Under the pieces are notes generated by a model, which was not told the DNA's origin, made no database searches, and worked only from the letters and a program-made list of their open reading frames with translations. A stretch of 64,000 nucleotides of DNA from JBBQWT01 sp038210375 (GTDB lineage: Bacteria > Acidobacteriota > Terriglobia > Terriglobales > Acidobacteriaceae), in NCBI GenBank assembly GCA_038210375.1, contig JBBQWT010000002.1, positions 1-64,000 on the forward strand, written 5' to 3'. The position numbers and the translations under genes are program-made. Within the stretch, counting starts at the first letter, position 1, and each line of letters opens with the position of its first letter. This document shows, in pieces, positions 33,964 through 43,296 of this stretch.

Positions 33964-35931
33964 TTAGGCCTCATCTTCTTCGCGCAGCTTGGCGATCACC
34001 GAAAGGTCTTCGAGCGTGGTCACGTCGCCTTTGACGTCGCCGGTGGTCGCCAGTTCGCGCAACAACCTCCGCATGATCTTGCCGCTGCGGGTTTTGGGCA
34101 AGGCCTCGCTGAAGCGCAAATCATCGGGACGCGCCAGGGCGCCTATTTCCTTGGTTACCCACCCCCGCAACTCCTGCTTTAGCTCCTCCGACGGAGCGTA
34201 CCCGGATTCGAGGGTCACGAACGCGGCGATGGCTTGTCCTTTGAGCTCATCCGGCCGCCCTACCACCGCGGCCTCCGCCACTTTAGGGTGGGCCACCAGC
34301 GCCGATTCGATCTCCATCGTCCCCAGCCGGTGTCCGGAGACATTGATCACGTCGTCCACCCTGCCCATGATCCAGAAGTAACCATCCTTATCTTTACGTG
34401 CGCCGTCTCCGGTGAAGTAGCATCCCGGAATATCCGACCAGTATTGTTTGAGATAACGATCTGGGTCTCCATAAATGGTCCGCGCCATCGCGGGCCAGGG
34501 TTTCCTGATCACCAACAGACCGCCCGAACCGGCGGGCACCGGCTCGCCTTCACGTGTGACCACGTCAGCGATTACGCCGGGAAGCGGAAGCGTCGCTGAC
34601 CCCGGCTTGGCCGAAACCACGCCCGGCAGCGGGCTGATCATGATCATCCCGGTCTCGGTCTGCCACCAGGTATCCACAATGGGACAACGTTCGTGCCCGA
34701 TTTCTTTGTGGTACCACATCCAGGCTTCGGGATTGATAGGCTCACCCACCGTGCCCAGCAGGCGCAGGCTGTCCAGCTTGTGTTTTCGCGGATACCTAGT
34801 GCCCCACTTGGTGAATGCCCGAATCGCGGTCGGAGCAGTGTAAAAAATGCTGACCTTGTGCCGGTCGATCATCTGCCAGAAGCGGTCGGGCTCCGGCCAG
34901 TTGGGAGCGCCTTCATACATCACCGTGGTCACGCCGTTCTGCAGCGGGCCGTACACCACGTAGGAATGTCCGGTGACCCATCCGATGTCGGCGGTGCACC
35001 AGAACACGTCGTCTTCAGAAAGGTCGAAGACCTCGCGCGCAGTGTAATAGACCCCCACCGCATAGCCGCCGGTGGTGTGCACGATGCCCTTGGGTTTGCC
35101 GGTCGTGCCCGAGGTATAAAGGATGAACAACGGATGCTCGGAATCCACCATCTCCGGTTCACATTGCGTTTCACCCGCCTCGAGAAGTTCATGCCACCAG
35201 TGGTCGCGGCCTTCCTCCATCGTGATCTCCGACGCCGTGCGCTGGTAAACCACTACGTTCTTTACCGTCGGGCAAGCGCGCAAGGCTTCGTCCACCGCCT
35301 CCTTTAACCTTACTTCTGACCCGCGGCGCCACGAGCCGTCCTGGGTGATGACCGCAACCGCCTGGGCGTCGGTGATCCGGTCCACCAGTGCGTTGGCCGA
35401 GAATCCGCCGAAAATCACCGAGTGAACCGCGCCAATTCGCGCACAAGCCAGCAGCGCAATGGTTAGCTCCGGGACCATCCCCATATAAATGGCCACGCGA
35501 TCGCCGGGCTGAATGCCCAGTGCCTTCAACCCGTTCGCCATGCGGCAGACATCCCCGAGCAACTGCTGGTAGGTCAGCGACCGAACCTCGCCGGGCTCCC
35601 CTTCCCACAGGATCGCGCGCTTATGTCCCCGGCCCAAGGCGATCTGGTGGTCAAGGCAATTGAAGGAAAGGTTCATAGTGCCCCCCACAAACCATTGGGC
35701 GCACGGCAGGTTCCACTGCAGCACATCCCGCCACGGCTCCTTCCAGTACAGCTCGCGGGCGATCTCACTCCAGAAGGCTTCAGGGTCCCTCTCGGCGAAG
35801 CGGCAGACTTGCTGGTACTCGGCCAGCGTCGTGCTCCGGGCCTTCGCCGCAAATGCCGCGGGAGGAGGAAACACGCGATCCTCTCGCAGCACGGAATCGA
35901 GGTTGGTGGACAGGGGGTCTTGTTCCGTCAT
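33964..35931 (-). CDS. acs: Acetate--CoA ligase (acetyl-CoA synthetase)
   Basis: ATP-dependent enzyme making acetyl-CoA from acetate via acetyl-AMP. About 655 residues from the ATG at 35931, which has AGGAG upstream; an in-frame ATG at 36015 lacks one. Motifs are the P-loop FILYTSGTTGKPKGIVHTTG, DTWWQTETGMIMISPLPG (acyl-adenylate binding), YFTGDGARKDKDGYFWIMGR, and the acetylation-site block KTRSGKIMRRLLREL near the C-terminus. It is divergent from the arginine operon across about 190 bp. Confidence 0.95.
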   Translation of the reverse strand: MTEQDPLSTNLDSVLREDRVFPPPAAFAAKARSTTLAEYQQVCRFAERDPEAFWSEIARELYWKEPWRDVLQWNLPCAQWFVGGTMNLSFNCLDHQIALGRGHKRAILWEGEPGEVRSLTYQQLLGDVCRMANGLKALGIQPGDRVAIYMGMVPELTIALLACARIGAVHSVIFGGFSANALVDRITDAQAVAVITQDGSWRRGSEVRLKEAVDEALRACPTVKNVVVYQRTASEITMEEGRDHWWHELLEAGETQCEPEMVDSEHPLFILYTSGTTGKPKGIVHTTGGYAVGVYYTAREVFDLSEDDVFWCTADIGWVTGHSYVVYGPLQNGVTTVMYEGAPNWPEPDRFWQMIDRHKVSIFYTAPTAIRAFTKWGTRYPRKHKLDSLRLLGTVGEPINPEAWMWYHKEIGHERCPIVDTWWQTETGMIMISPLPGVVSAKPGSATLPLPGVIADVVTREGEPVPAGSGGLLVIRKPWPAMARTIYGDPDRYLKQYWSDIPGCYFTGDGARKDKDGYFWIMGRVDDVINVSGHRLGTMEIESALVAHPKVAEAAVVGRPDELKGQAIAAFVTLESGYAPSEELKQELRGWVTKEIGALARPDDLRFSEALPKTRSGKIMRRLLRELATTGDVKGDVTTLEDLSVIAKLREEDEA

Positions 35932-36077
35932 GAATCGCTCCTTGGTGTGGCCGCGCTGTATCGCGGGGAACCAACAAAATACAGCGGATGAGGTTTCAGC
36001 GGCAAGGGGTGTCACCGCTTCGCGGGCGGCTTGACCCCGGGGGACGCCGGCTGCGCAACTTCTTCACCAAATTGGGG

Positions 36078-36115
36078 TATGTATATTTATAATCTTTAAT
36101 GTATAAATATAACTT
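36078..36115 (+). promoter_or_regulatory. Paired ARG-box-like operators upstream of argR
   Basis: Two 18-bp sites, 36078-36095 and 36098-36115, each match the left part of the ARG box TNTGNATWWWWATNCANA (TATGTATATTTATA and AATGTATAAATATA). The centres are 20 bp apart, close to the two-turn spacing used by hexameric ArgR. They overlap the putative -10 and the transcription start, so ArgR should repress its own operon. The right halves fit the consensus less well. Confidence 0.65.
36088..36093 (+). promoter_or_regulatory. Putative -10 box of the arginine operon
   Basis: A perfect TATAAT hexamer inside the first ARG-box-like site. It predicts a start near 36100 and a leader of roughly 23 nt to the argR ATG at 36123. 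The best -35 candidate (TTCACC at 36063-36068, 19-bp spacing) is weak. Confidence 0.5.
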
Positions 36116-36122
36116 CACCGCG

Positions 36123-36569
36123 ATGTCCAAGCTCCTACGCCAAAACGCGATTCTTGACCTGGTGCAAAGCCAGCCGCTGGCCAGCCAGGAAGATTTGCGC
36201 CGCCGCCTGGCCGCGCATGGCTTCCGCGTGACCCAGGCCACGCTGTCGCGCGACGTCCACGAGCTTCGCCTGGTGAAGCTGCCTGATGAAGGCTATGCCC
36301 TGCAGCGCAGCGACCACCCTCTCGATCCCGTGCGCCCCTCGGTTTCACGACTGATGCGCGAGTTTGTTACCGGCGTGAACCAGGCGCAGAATCTGCTCGT
36401 CCTGAAAACCACCGCGGGCAGCGCGCAGCCGGTGGCGGCCTCGCTCGATGCCCAGGAATGGCCGCAGATCGTAGGCACCATCGCCGGGGACGACACCGTC
36501 TTGATCATTTCCCCCGATAAACGGGTGGCCACCCGGCTTGCCCAGCGCATTCGGGGGATGCTGGTCTGA
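36123..36569 (+). CDS. argR: Arginine repressor ArgR
   Basis: Arginine-responsive repressor, 148 residues from the ATG at 36123; the open frame starts 8 codons earlier but those codons lie inside the operator. The N-terminal winged HTH is at about 1-65 (SQPLASQEDLRRRLAAHGFR, VTQATLSRDVHELRLVKLP). The C-terminal oligomerisation/arginine-binding domain has GTIAGDDTVLIISPDK with the conserved GD-D pattern. Its stop overlaps the argC start by 1 nt. First gene of argR-C-B-D-F-G-H-A; the position means autoregulation together with the pathway. Confidence 0.95.
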   Translation: MSKLLRQNAILDLVQSQPLASQEDLRRRLAAHGFRVTQATLSRDVHELRLVKLPDEGYALQRSDHPLDPVRPSVSRLMREFVTGVNQAQNLLVLKTTAGSAQPVAASLDAQEWPQIVGTIAGDDTVLIISPDKRVATRLAQRIRGMLV

Positions 36570-37609
36570 TGGCTCAAACCTTGAAAACCGCGGTAGTGGG
36601 AGCGACCGGATATGCCGGATTCGAGTTGACCCGGCTTCTGCTGGGACATCGCCGCTTGGCCACGCCTCTGCTCCTCAGCCGTAACACCGGAGACGGACCG
36701 GCAAGCCTTGCCGATTCTTTTCCCCAGATTTCCGGCGATACAGCTTATCCCCTGGAATCTTTTTCGTGGTCGAAATTGCACGATATCGATCTCTTGTTCC
36801 TGGCGGCGCCTCACGAAGTTTCGCGCGAGTGGATGCCCGAAGCCTTGCGCCTGGGCTTGCGCGTCATCGACCTCAGCGGCGCGTGGAGGCTGAAAACCGA
36901 GGCCAATCGCCGCATCTACAATTTTTCCGACGCCGACGCCGCCGCCGCTGAGAAGATCACCACCGCCGCAGTCTATGGGTTGCCCGAGCTCAATCGAGAG
37001 CAACTTTCCACCGCGCAGTTAGTGGCCAATCCCGGTTGCTACGCGACTTCAATCATCCTCGCCATTGCGCCCTTCCAGAAGGCGCGATTGCTTGACGCCG
37101 GTCACGATATTATCTGCGATTCCAAATCAGGAGTCTCCGGGGCCGGCCGCAAAGCCACGGCCAGGACTCACTTTGTCGAAGTGGCGGATAACCTTTCCGC
37201 CTATTCTCTGTTCACCCATCGCCATACCGGCGAAATCCTTGAGCAGCTCGCAATTCCCGGGGAACAGTTTATTTTTACTCCACACCTTTTGCCCATTCCC
37301 CGCGGCATACTCTCCACGGTGTATCTGCGGCTGGCGCAACCCGCAACCCCCGAAGCCGTTAACCGGATCGTGCGCGGGTTCTACAGCGGATCTCCCTTCG
37401 TGCGCATCTTTACACCGCCGCGACTACCCGAAATCCGCTACGCCCTGCATAGCAATTTTTGCGACGTGGGCTGGGCCCTTGATGTGACGGGCCGCCGCCT
37501 GATCGTCGTCTCCTGCCTCGACAACCTGATAAAAGGCGCCGCCGGTCAGGCGGTGCAGAACATGAATCTTATGTATGGATTTGACGAGCGCGAAGGACTC
37601 GCTGGCTGA
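36569..37609 (+). CDS. argC: N-acetyl-gamma-glutamyl-phosphate reductase
   Basis: Third step of arginine synthesis: NADPH-dependent reduction of acetylglutamyl phosphate. It has 346 residues. The Rossmann motif is VVGATGYAGFELTRLLLGH, and the catalytic Cys is in VANPGCYATSIILAI. Family blocks are KSGVSGAGRKA, YSLFTHRHTGEILEQ and FTPHLLPIPRGILSTVY. ATG overlaps the argR stop (TGATG). Confidence 0.96.
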   Translation: MAQTLKTAVVGATGYAGFELTRLLLGHRRLATPLLLSRNTGDGPASLADSFPQISGDTAYPLESFSWSKLHDIDLLFLAAPHEVSREWMPEALRLGLRVIDLSGAWRLKTEANRRIYNFSDADAAAAEKITTAAVYGLPELNREQLSTAQLVANPGCYATSIILAIAPFQKARLLDAGHDIICDSKSGVSGAGRKATARTHFVEVADNLSAYSLFTHRHTGEILEQLAIPGEQFIFTPHLLPIPRGILSTVYLRLAQPATPEAVNRIVRGFYSGSPFVRIFTPPRLPEIRYALHSNFCDVGWALDVTGRRLIVVSCLDNLIKGAAGQAVQNMNLMYGFDEREGLAG

Positions 37610-37616
37610 GCAGCTT

Positions 37617-38396
37617 ATGAAAATAGTCATAAAAATTGGCGGAGTGGCGGTCGAGGATTCAGCGCTGGTGCAGCAGTGCGGACACGCGGTGCTGGAGCTC
37701 ATCAACGACGGCCACCAGGTGGTCATCGTTCACGGCGGGGGCGCCGACCTCACTCGCACCCTGGCGCGGCTGGGCAAGACCAGCGAATTCATCAATGGCC
37801 TTCGCGTTACCGACGCTGAGACCCGCGACGTCGCCTTGATGGTCCTTGCCGGGCGCATCAACAAGACCCTGGTGGCCGGATTGGGTAAAGCCGGCGTCTC
37901 TGCCATTGGCATGTGCGGCGGCGACGGCGGCAGCATACGCGCTCGTAAGCGTCACGGAGCCGACTTGGGATACGTAGGCGAAATCGCGGCGGTCGATCCC
38001 CAATGGCTCGATCTCACCTGCTCCCACGGCGGGGTGCCGGTTCTTTCCAGCATGGCGCCCGGCGCCGATGGGCAGTACTACAACATAAACGCCGACCAGA
38101 TGGCGGCGGCCTGTGCGGTGGGCTGGAATGCGGACGCGCTGTTTTTCCTCACCGACGTTGCCGGGGTGAAAGATTCCCAGGGCACGGTCATGCGGTGGCT
38201 GGAAACCGGTCAGATCGCGGCCTTGATCGAATCCTCGGTAGTCGGCGGAGGCATGCTTCCCAAGCTCGAAGCCTGCCGTGACGCCCTGAAAAAAGGCGTA
38301 CGCCGCGTGCGCATTCTGCCCGCGTCGGAAGCCGGATGCCTGTCTAACTTTTATTTCTCGCGTATCGAATGTGGAACGGAGGTGCTGGTGGCATGA
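37617..38396 (+). CDS. argB: Acetylglutamate kinase
   Basis: Second step of arginine synthesis: phosphorylates N-acetylglutamate. 259 residues from the ATG at 37617, giving MKIVIKIGGVAVEDSALVQQ; an upstream ATG at 37575 would overlap argC by 35 nt. Motifs are the phosphate-binding VIVHGGGADLTRTLARLGK, FINGLRVTDAETRDVALMVL, and NINADQMAAACAVGWNADAL. The short form, without the N-terminal extension seen in arginine-inhibited hexameric enzymes, suggests control mainly by ArgR. Confidence 0.94.
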   Translation: MKIVIKIGGVAVEDSALVQQCGHAVLELINDGHQVVIVHGGGADLTRTLARLGKTSEFINGLRVTDAETRDVALMVLAGRINKTLVAGLGKAGVSAIGMCGGDGGSIRARKRHGADLGYVGEIAAVDPQWLDLTCSHGGVPVLSSMAPGADGQYYNINADQMAAACAVGWNADALFFLTDVAGVKDSQGTVMRWLETGQIAALIESSVVGGGMLPKLEACRDALKKGVRRVRILPASEAGCLSNFYFSRIECGTEVLVA

Positions 38397-39685
38397 GTCT
38401 CGCCTCCGTAATGCAGGACGAATCCGAGCTGCTGCTTTCCACCTACGACCGCCATCCCGTGCTGTTGAAACGCGGTAAGGGTGTCTTCGTCTATGACAGC
38501 GAAGGCAGGAAGTATCTCGACTTTCTCAGCGGCATCGGCGTTAACGCCCTGGGGTATGCCCACCCTGCCATCAACCGGGTCCTGGCCAAACAGGCGCGGA
38601 GCCTGGTCCATACTTCGAACCTTTTTTATCACGGATTCCAATCGGAGCTGGCCCGGAAGTTGACAAATATTTCCGGTTTGGACCGCTGTTTCTTTTGCAA
38701 CAGCGGCACTGAAGCCTGGGAAGCGGCCTTGAAGCTGGCGCGCGCTTATTCGGTGCAGCGCAACGGGAAGAAGTCCCGCTGGCGCATCCTGGCCATCGAA
38801 AACTCGTTCCACGGCCGCACTTTCGGTTCGCTTTCCACCACCTGGCTGAAGAAATATCGCTGGCCGTTTGCCCCGCTCGTCCCCGGCGTGGTGTTCGTAA
38901 AGTTCAACGACGTTGCTGATCTGGAAAGCAAATTCGATGACAGTGTATGTGCCGTCTGCATCGAGCCGGTGCAGGGCGAGGCGGGCATTTATCCGCTGAG
39001 CCGGCAGTTCATGAATAAAGCTCGCGCGCTGGCCACCCGCCATGGAGCGCTCATGATTGCTGACGAGATTCAATCGGGCCTGGCACGCACCGGCCGCTAC
39101 TTTGCCTACCAGCATTACGGGATTTTGCCCGACATCGTTACCGTGGCCAAACCCCTGGCCGCCGGGCTGCCACTCGGCGCCATGCTGACCACCGAGAAGG
39201 TGGCGCGGTGTTTTCATCCCGGAATGCACGGCACAACGTTCGGCGGCGGCCCGCTGGTGTGCGCAGTGGCCATCGAGTTCCTCAATGTTCTGGAACGCGA
39301 GAAGCTGGTTGCCCACGTCAAGTCGGAGGGCGCCTACTTTCAGCGCAAGCTGGAAGGGCTGGCGGGTAAATATTCAATCGTCAAGGAAGTGCGCGGCCGG
39401 GGCTTGATGCTGGCGATCGAGCTTCACTCCGCTGACTTGGCGAAAGCTACCGTGGCGGCAATGTTTCAGCACGGCATCATTATCAACCGCACCCATGAGA
39501 CTGCGCTGCGCTTCCTGCCACCTTACATCGTCGAGCATAAGCATATCGACCAGGTAATCGCGGCACTGGACGAGATTTTTTCATCGTACCCATACGCAAC
39601 CGGCGATATTCCAGCGGTTGCAACCAAAGGCTCCAGTGCCAAGCGTTTGAAAAAATCAACCATCAAAGGGAGATCAGGAATTTGA
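38393..39685 (+). CDS. argD: Acetylornithine aminotransferase
   Basis: PLP-dependent class III aminotransferase, fourth arginine step. 430 residues from the ATG at 38393, which overlaps the argB stop (ATGA) and has GGAGGT upstream. Blocks are YLDFLSGIGVNALGYAHPAI, FFCNSGTEAWEAALKLAR, CIEPVQGEAGIYPLSRQF, the Asp of IADEIQSGLARTGRYFA, and the PLP Lys in VTVAKPLAAGLPLGAMLT. About 25 C-terminal residues are a Lys/Ser-rich extension. No argE or argJ is in the window, so deacetylation must be encoded elsewhere. Confidence 0.93.
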   Translation: MSLASVMQDESELLLSTYDRHPVLLKRGKGVFVYDSEGRKYLDFLSGIGVNALGYAHPAINRVLAKQARSLVHTSNLFYHGFQSELARKLTNISGLDRCFFCNSGTEAWEAALKLARAYSVQRNGKKSRWRILAIENSFHGRTFGSLSTTWLKKYRWPFAPLVPGVVFVKFNDVADLESKFDDSVCAVCIEPVQGEAGIYPLSRQFMNKARALATRHGALMIADEIQSGLARTGRYFAYQHYGILPDIVTVAKPLAAGLPLGAMLTTEKVARCFHPGMHGTTFGGGPLVCAVAIEFLNVLEREKLVAHVKSEGAYFQRKLEGLAGKYSIVKEVRGRGLMLAIELHSADLAKATVAAMFQHGIIINRTHETALRFLPPYIVEHKHIDQVIAALDEIFSSYPYATGDIPAVATKGSSAKRLKKSTIKGRSGI

Positions 39686-40698
39686 GCACACGCACCGCTG
39701 ACGTACATCCCCAGGACGCAGCCGCTATCGAGGCCGGGTTTGAGCCGGGCCGCGACTTCACCGGCATCTGTGATTTTTCGCCCGCCGAATTGCAGTTCGT
39801 ACTCGAACTGGCGGCGCGGGTAAAGGCCAGCCCCGCGGGATTCAGCAACGCCCTGGCCGGCAAGCAAGTAGTCTTGTTTTTCGAGAAGCCTTCGTTGCGC
39901 ACCCGCATTACCTTTGAAGCGGGCGTAGCCAGCCTGGGCGGCACGTCGCTTTTTATTGACCAGACCCGTGCCCCGCTGGGCGCCCGCGAGAAACTGAGCG
40001 ACATCGCCCACAATCTGGAACGCTGGGTGCATGCGCTGGTGTTGCGCACGTTCGAGCACGCCACGGTTTCCACTATGGCCGAGCATGCGTCCATTCCCGT
40101 AATCAACGGCCTCAGTGACCGCGAGCATCCCTGCCAGGCGATGGCCGATTTCCTCACCTTGCAGGAACGCTTTGGGGATCTTTCCAGAATCAAGCTGGCC
40201 TATGTCGGCGATGGCAACAACGTTGCCAACTCCCTGATGCTCGCGGCCGCCAGCCTGGGAAGCGCCATCAACATTGCTACTCCGTCGGGCTACGAGCCTG
40301 ACTCCGAAATTCTATTCCAAGCCCGCGAGCTGGCTTCGCGCACCGGATCGTCGATCACTTTGTTTAAAGATCCGGCAGGAGCGGTCGCTGGCTGTGACGC
40401 CGTCTATACCGATGTATGGGCCAGCATGGGACAGGAAGATGAAGTGGAAGAGCGCAGCGACCTGTTCGCTCCTTACCAGGTGAATGCAGGACTGATGTCA
40501 AGAGCCGCGCCCGGCGCCGTATTTATGCATTGCCTGCCCGCGCATCGCGGTGATGAGGTCACCGACGAAGTGATCGATTCACCGCAGTCGGTGGTGTTCG
40601 ATCAGGCGGAAAATCGATTGCACGTCCAGAAAGCCGTTTTGCTTTTACTTCTCGGAGGCAACATGCGCCGCTTCCCGCCCAGGAGCGCCCGTGGCTGA
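39682..40698 (+). CDS. argF: Ornithine carbamoyltransferase
   Basis: Makes citrulline from ornithine and carbamoyl phosphate. It has 338 residues with a TTG start overlapping the argD stop and AGGAA upstream. The carbamoyl-phosphate loop is S71-L-R-T-R75 in FFEKPSLRTRITFEAG; most family members have STRTR, so Thr is replaced by Leu. Other motifs are intact: HPCQAMADFLTLQERFG, the ornithine loop DVWASMGQEDE, and MHCLPAHRGDEVTDEVID. The SMG loop and HCLPAHRG block favour ornithine rather than an acylated substrate. About 25 extra N-terminal residues precede the domain. Confidence 0.92.
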   Translation: MSTRTADVHPQDAAAIEAGFEPGRDFTGICDFSPAELQFVLELAARVKASPAGFSNALAGKQVVLFFEKPSLRTRITFEAGVASLGGTSLFIDQTRAPLGAREKLSDIAHNLERWVHALVLRTFEHATVSTMAEHASIPVINGLSDREHPCQAMADFLTLQERFGDLSRIKLAYVGDGNNVANSLMLAAASLGSAINIATPSGYEPDSEILFQARELASRTGSSITLFKDPAGAVAGCDAVYTDVWASMGQEDEVEERSDLFAPYQVNAGLMSRAAPGAVFMHCLPAHRGDEVTDEVIDSPQSVVFDQAENRLHVQKAVLLLLLGGNMRRFPPRSARG

Positions 40699-41896
40699 AA
40701 AAGTTGTTCTCGCCTATTCCGGTGGTCTCGACACTTCCATCATCATCCCCTGGCTGAAGGAAAATTACGGCTCCCAGGTGATTGCCATGGTCGGCGATGT
40801 CGGCCAGGGAGACGATATCGAGGCCGTGGTGAAGAAGGCTTACGATACCGGCGCCAGCGATGTCGTCGTCGAGGATCTGCGCACCGAATTCCTCACCGAC
40901 TACGTCTTCCCCGCCTTGCGCGCCGGGGCGGTGTACGAGCATAAGTACCTGCTGGGGACTTCGCTGGCTCGCCCGGTCATCGCCAAACATCAGGTGGAAG
41001 TTGCGTTGCGGGCCGGCGCCCATACTGTCGCCCACGGCTGCACCGGCAAGGGCAATGACCAGGTCCGTTTTGAGCACGCCTACCAGGCGCTGGCGCCCGA
41101 CCTCAAAGTCATCGCTCCGTGGCGCGAGTGGGATTTGAAATCACGCGAAGACTGTCTCGACTACGCCGAGAAGCGAGGAATTCCCGTGGCCGCCAGCCGC
41201 GAGAAGATCCATAGCCGCGATCGCAACATCTGGCATTTGAGCCACGAAGGCGGCGAACTCGAAGATCCCGCTAACGCGCCATTGAAATCCACCTGGCAGA
41301 TGACCACCGCTCCCCAGGACGCGCCCGATCGCACCGAGCACATCGAGATCGGCTTTCTTCACGGGACCCCGGTGTCGGTGAATGGCGAGCAGCTTGATCC
41401 GGTTTCACTGGTCGAGTTGCTGAACGAGATCGGTGGCCGCAATGCCATCGGCCGGGTCGATCTGGTGGAAAACCGATTTGTGGGAATTAAATCCCGCGGC
41501 TGCTATGAAACTCCGGGCGGCACCCTGCTGCTCACCGCCCATCGCGAGCTTGAGGCGTTGTGCCTGGAACGCGAGCAGATGCATTTCAAACAGCACATCG
41601 CCCTGAAATACGCGGAGCTGGTTTATTTCGGATTGTGGTTTACTCCGTTGCGCGAATCGCTTGACGCCTTTGTGAACAGCACCCAGGCCGACGTCAACGG
41701 TACGGTGGAACTTAGCCTGTACAAGGGAAACGTGGAAGTGACCAGCCGCCATTCCGAACAGTCATTGTATGACGCTGGCCTCTCCTCATTCTCCATGTCT
41801 GACAGCTACGACCAGAAAGATGCGGCCGGATTTATCCGCATTCTCGGGTTGCCGGCGCGGTGGCGTGCGCGCCTGCGGCAGGAGGTGCTCAAATGA
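40691..41896 (+). CDS. argG: Argininosuccinate synthase
   Basis: Condenses citrulline and aspartate with ATP. It has 401 residues. The ATP pyrophosphatase loop is KVVLAYSGGLDTSIIIPWLK; other blocks are AHGCTGKGNDQVRFE, REWDLKSREDCLDYAEKRGI, DRNIWHLSHEGGELEDP and GRVDLVENRFVGIKSRGCYE. GTG start 8 nt inside the end of argF. Its stop overlaps the argH start. Confidence 0.96.
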   Translation: MAEKVVLAYSGGLDTSIIIPWLKENYGSQVIAMVGDVGQGDDIEAVVKKAYDTGASDVVVEDLRTEFLTDYVFPALRAGAVYEHKYLLGTSLARPVIAKHQVEVALRAGAHTVAHGCTGKGNDQVRFEHAYQALAPDLKVIAPWREWDLKSREDCLDYAEKRGIPVAASREKIHSRDRNIWHLSHEGGELEDPANAPLKSTWQMTTAPQDAPDRTEHIEIGFLHGTPVSVNGEQLDPVSLVELLNEIGGRNAIGRVDLVENRFVGIKSRGCYETPGGTLLLTAHRELEALCLEREQMHFKQHIALKYAELVYFGLWFTPLRESLDAFVNSTQADVNGTVELSLYKGNVEVTSRHSEQSLYDAGLSSFSMSDSYDQKDAAGFIRILGLPARWRARLRQEVLK

Positions 41897-43296
41897 AAAT
41901 GTGGTCCGGACGTTTCCGCAAGCCGCTTGATTCCGCTTTCGAAAACTGGCAGCGCTCCTTCCCGTTCGACCAGCGCCTGGTTGGTCAGGAGGTGGCCGCC
42001 AGCAGCGCGCACGCTCGTGCTCTGCGCGGGCTGGGAATCCTCTCCGAGGCCGAGCTCGCCTCGGTACTGGATGGCCTCCAGCAGATTGGCCGGAAGTGGG
42101 CGGAATCGCCCGCATCAGCGGCCGACAATGTCGAGATCGAAGACGTCCATCACTTCGTTGAAGCCAGCTTGTTGAGCCTGATCGGCGAAGCCGGCGGCAA
42201 GCTGCATAGCGGTCGCAGCCGCAACGAGCAGATTGCCACCGACCTGCGCCTCTACGTGCGCGACAAGATTGATGAGACCCTCGGCCTGTTATCGGAATGG
42301 ATGCTCGCCCTTCTCCACCAGGCCCGCACCGCCGGCCACACCACCATGCCGGTTTATACCCACTTGCAGCCCGCTGAGCCGGTACTGGTAGCCCACTGGC
42401 TTCTGGCCTACGTGGAAATGTTTTTGCGCGACGCCGGGCGCCTTAGTGACTGTCGCCGCCGCTTGAACTCTTGTCCCCTGGGCTCAGGCGCCGCCGCCGG
42501 CTCCATTCTCGCTCTTGATCGCCCTGCGATGGCCGCTGACCTGGGCTTCGACGCTCCCACCCGCAACAGCCTCGATGCCACCAGCGATCGCGACTTTGCC
42601 ATTGAGTTTGTGAATTCCCTTACTTTGATCCACCTGCATTTAAGCCGCTGGGCCGAGGAGATGATTTTGTATTCCACCCGGGAATTTGGCTTCGTGATTC
42701 TGTCGGAAAGCTTTGCCACCGGCAGCAGCGCCATGCCGCAGAAGAAAAATCCCGACGCCCTGGAGCTGATTCGCGGCAAGAGCGCCCGCAGTCTCGGCCA
42801 CGCGGTTGCCTTGCAGGTCACGCTCAAGGGCTTGCCTCTGGCCTACAACAAAGACATGCAGGAAACGCAGGAGCCGGTTTTTGCCGCCGCCGAGAGCATT
42901 ACCGGCCTGCTGCCTATCGCCACCGCAATGTTGAAGGAGGTCGAGTTTGACTACGAGCGCATGCGCGATGCCTCCGAAACCGGGTTCCTTAACGCCCTGG
43001 CTGCCGCAGGCTACCTCATGCGCCGTGGCACCCCCTTTCGCCGCGCCCACGAGCAGGTGGGCAAGGCCGTGCGCCTGTGCCTCGAAGAACAATGTGAATT
43101 GCAGCATCTTTCGCTGGCCCAGCTTCAGCAGTTTGGAGACTTCGACCAGGACTTCCACAATGCCATGAGCCTCGAAGAAGTGCTGTCCGGCTATGACGTC
43201 CAGGGCGGTACCGCGCCGGTTCGGGTGCAGGAAGCCCTGGCTGAAGCCGAGCACAACATCATGGCTTTGAAAGGAGAAGCTTATGCGCACGCGTAA
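41893..43296 (+). CDS. argH: Argininosuccinate lyase
   Basis: Final step: splits argininosuccinate into arginine and fumarate. 467 residues from the ATG at 41893 (ATGA overlap with argG, AGGAGGT upstream). Motifs are KMWSGRFRKPLDSAFENW, HSGRSRNEQIATDLRLYV, TTMPVYTHLQPAEPVLVAHW, and the fumarase-family signature GSSAMPQKKNPDALELIRGK. All look complete. Confidence 0.96.
   Translation: MKMWSGRFRKPLDSAFENWQRSFPFDQRLVGQEVAASSAHARALRGLGILSEAELASVLDGLQQIGRKWAESPASAADNVEIEDVHHFVEASLLSLIGEAGGKLHSGRSRNEQIATDLRLYVRDKIDETLGLLSEWMLALLHQARTAGHTTMPVYTHLQPAEPVLVAHWLLAYVEMFLRDAGRLSDCRRRLNSCPLGSGAAAGSILALDRPAMAADLGFDAPTRNSLDATSDRDFAIEFVNSLTLIHLHLSRWAEEMILYSTREFGFVILSESFATGSSAMPQKKNPDALELIRGKSARSLGHAVALQVTLKGLPLAYNKDMQETQEPVFAAAESITGLLPIATAMLKEVEFDYERMRDASETGFLNALAAAGYLMRRGTPFRRAHEQVGKAVRLCLEEQCELQHLSLAQLQQFGDFDQDFHNAMSLEEVLSGYDVQGGTAPVRVQEALAEAEHNIMALKGEAYAHA

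Noticed and set aside
37575..37616. Earlier ATG start for argB
   Set aside because: It would overlap argC by 35 nt, while the downstream ATG gives the normal N-terminus of the family.
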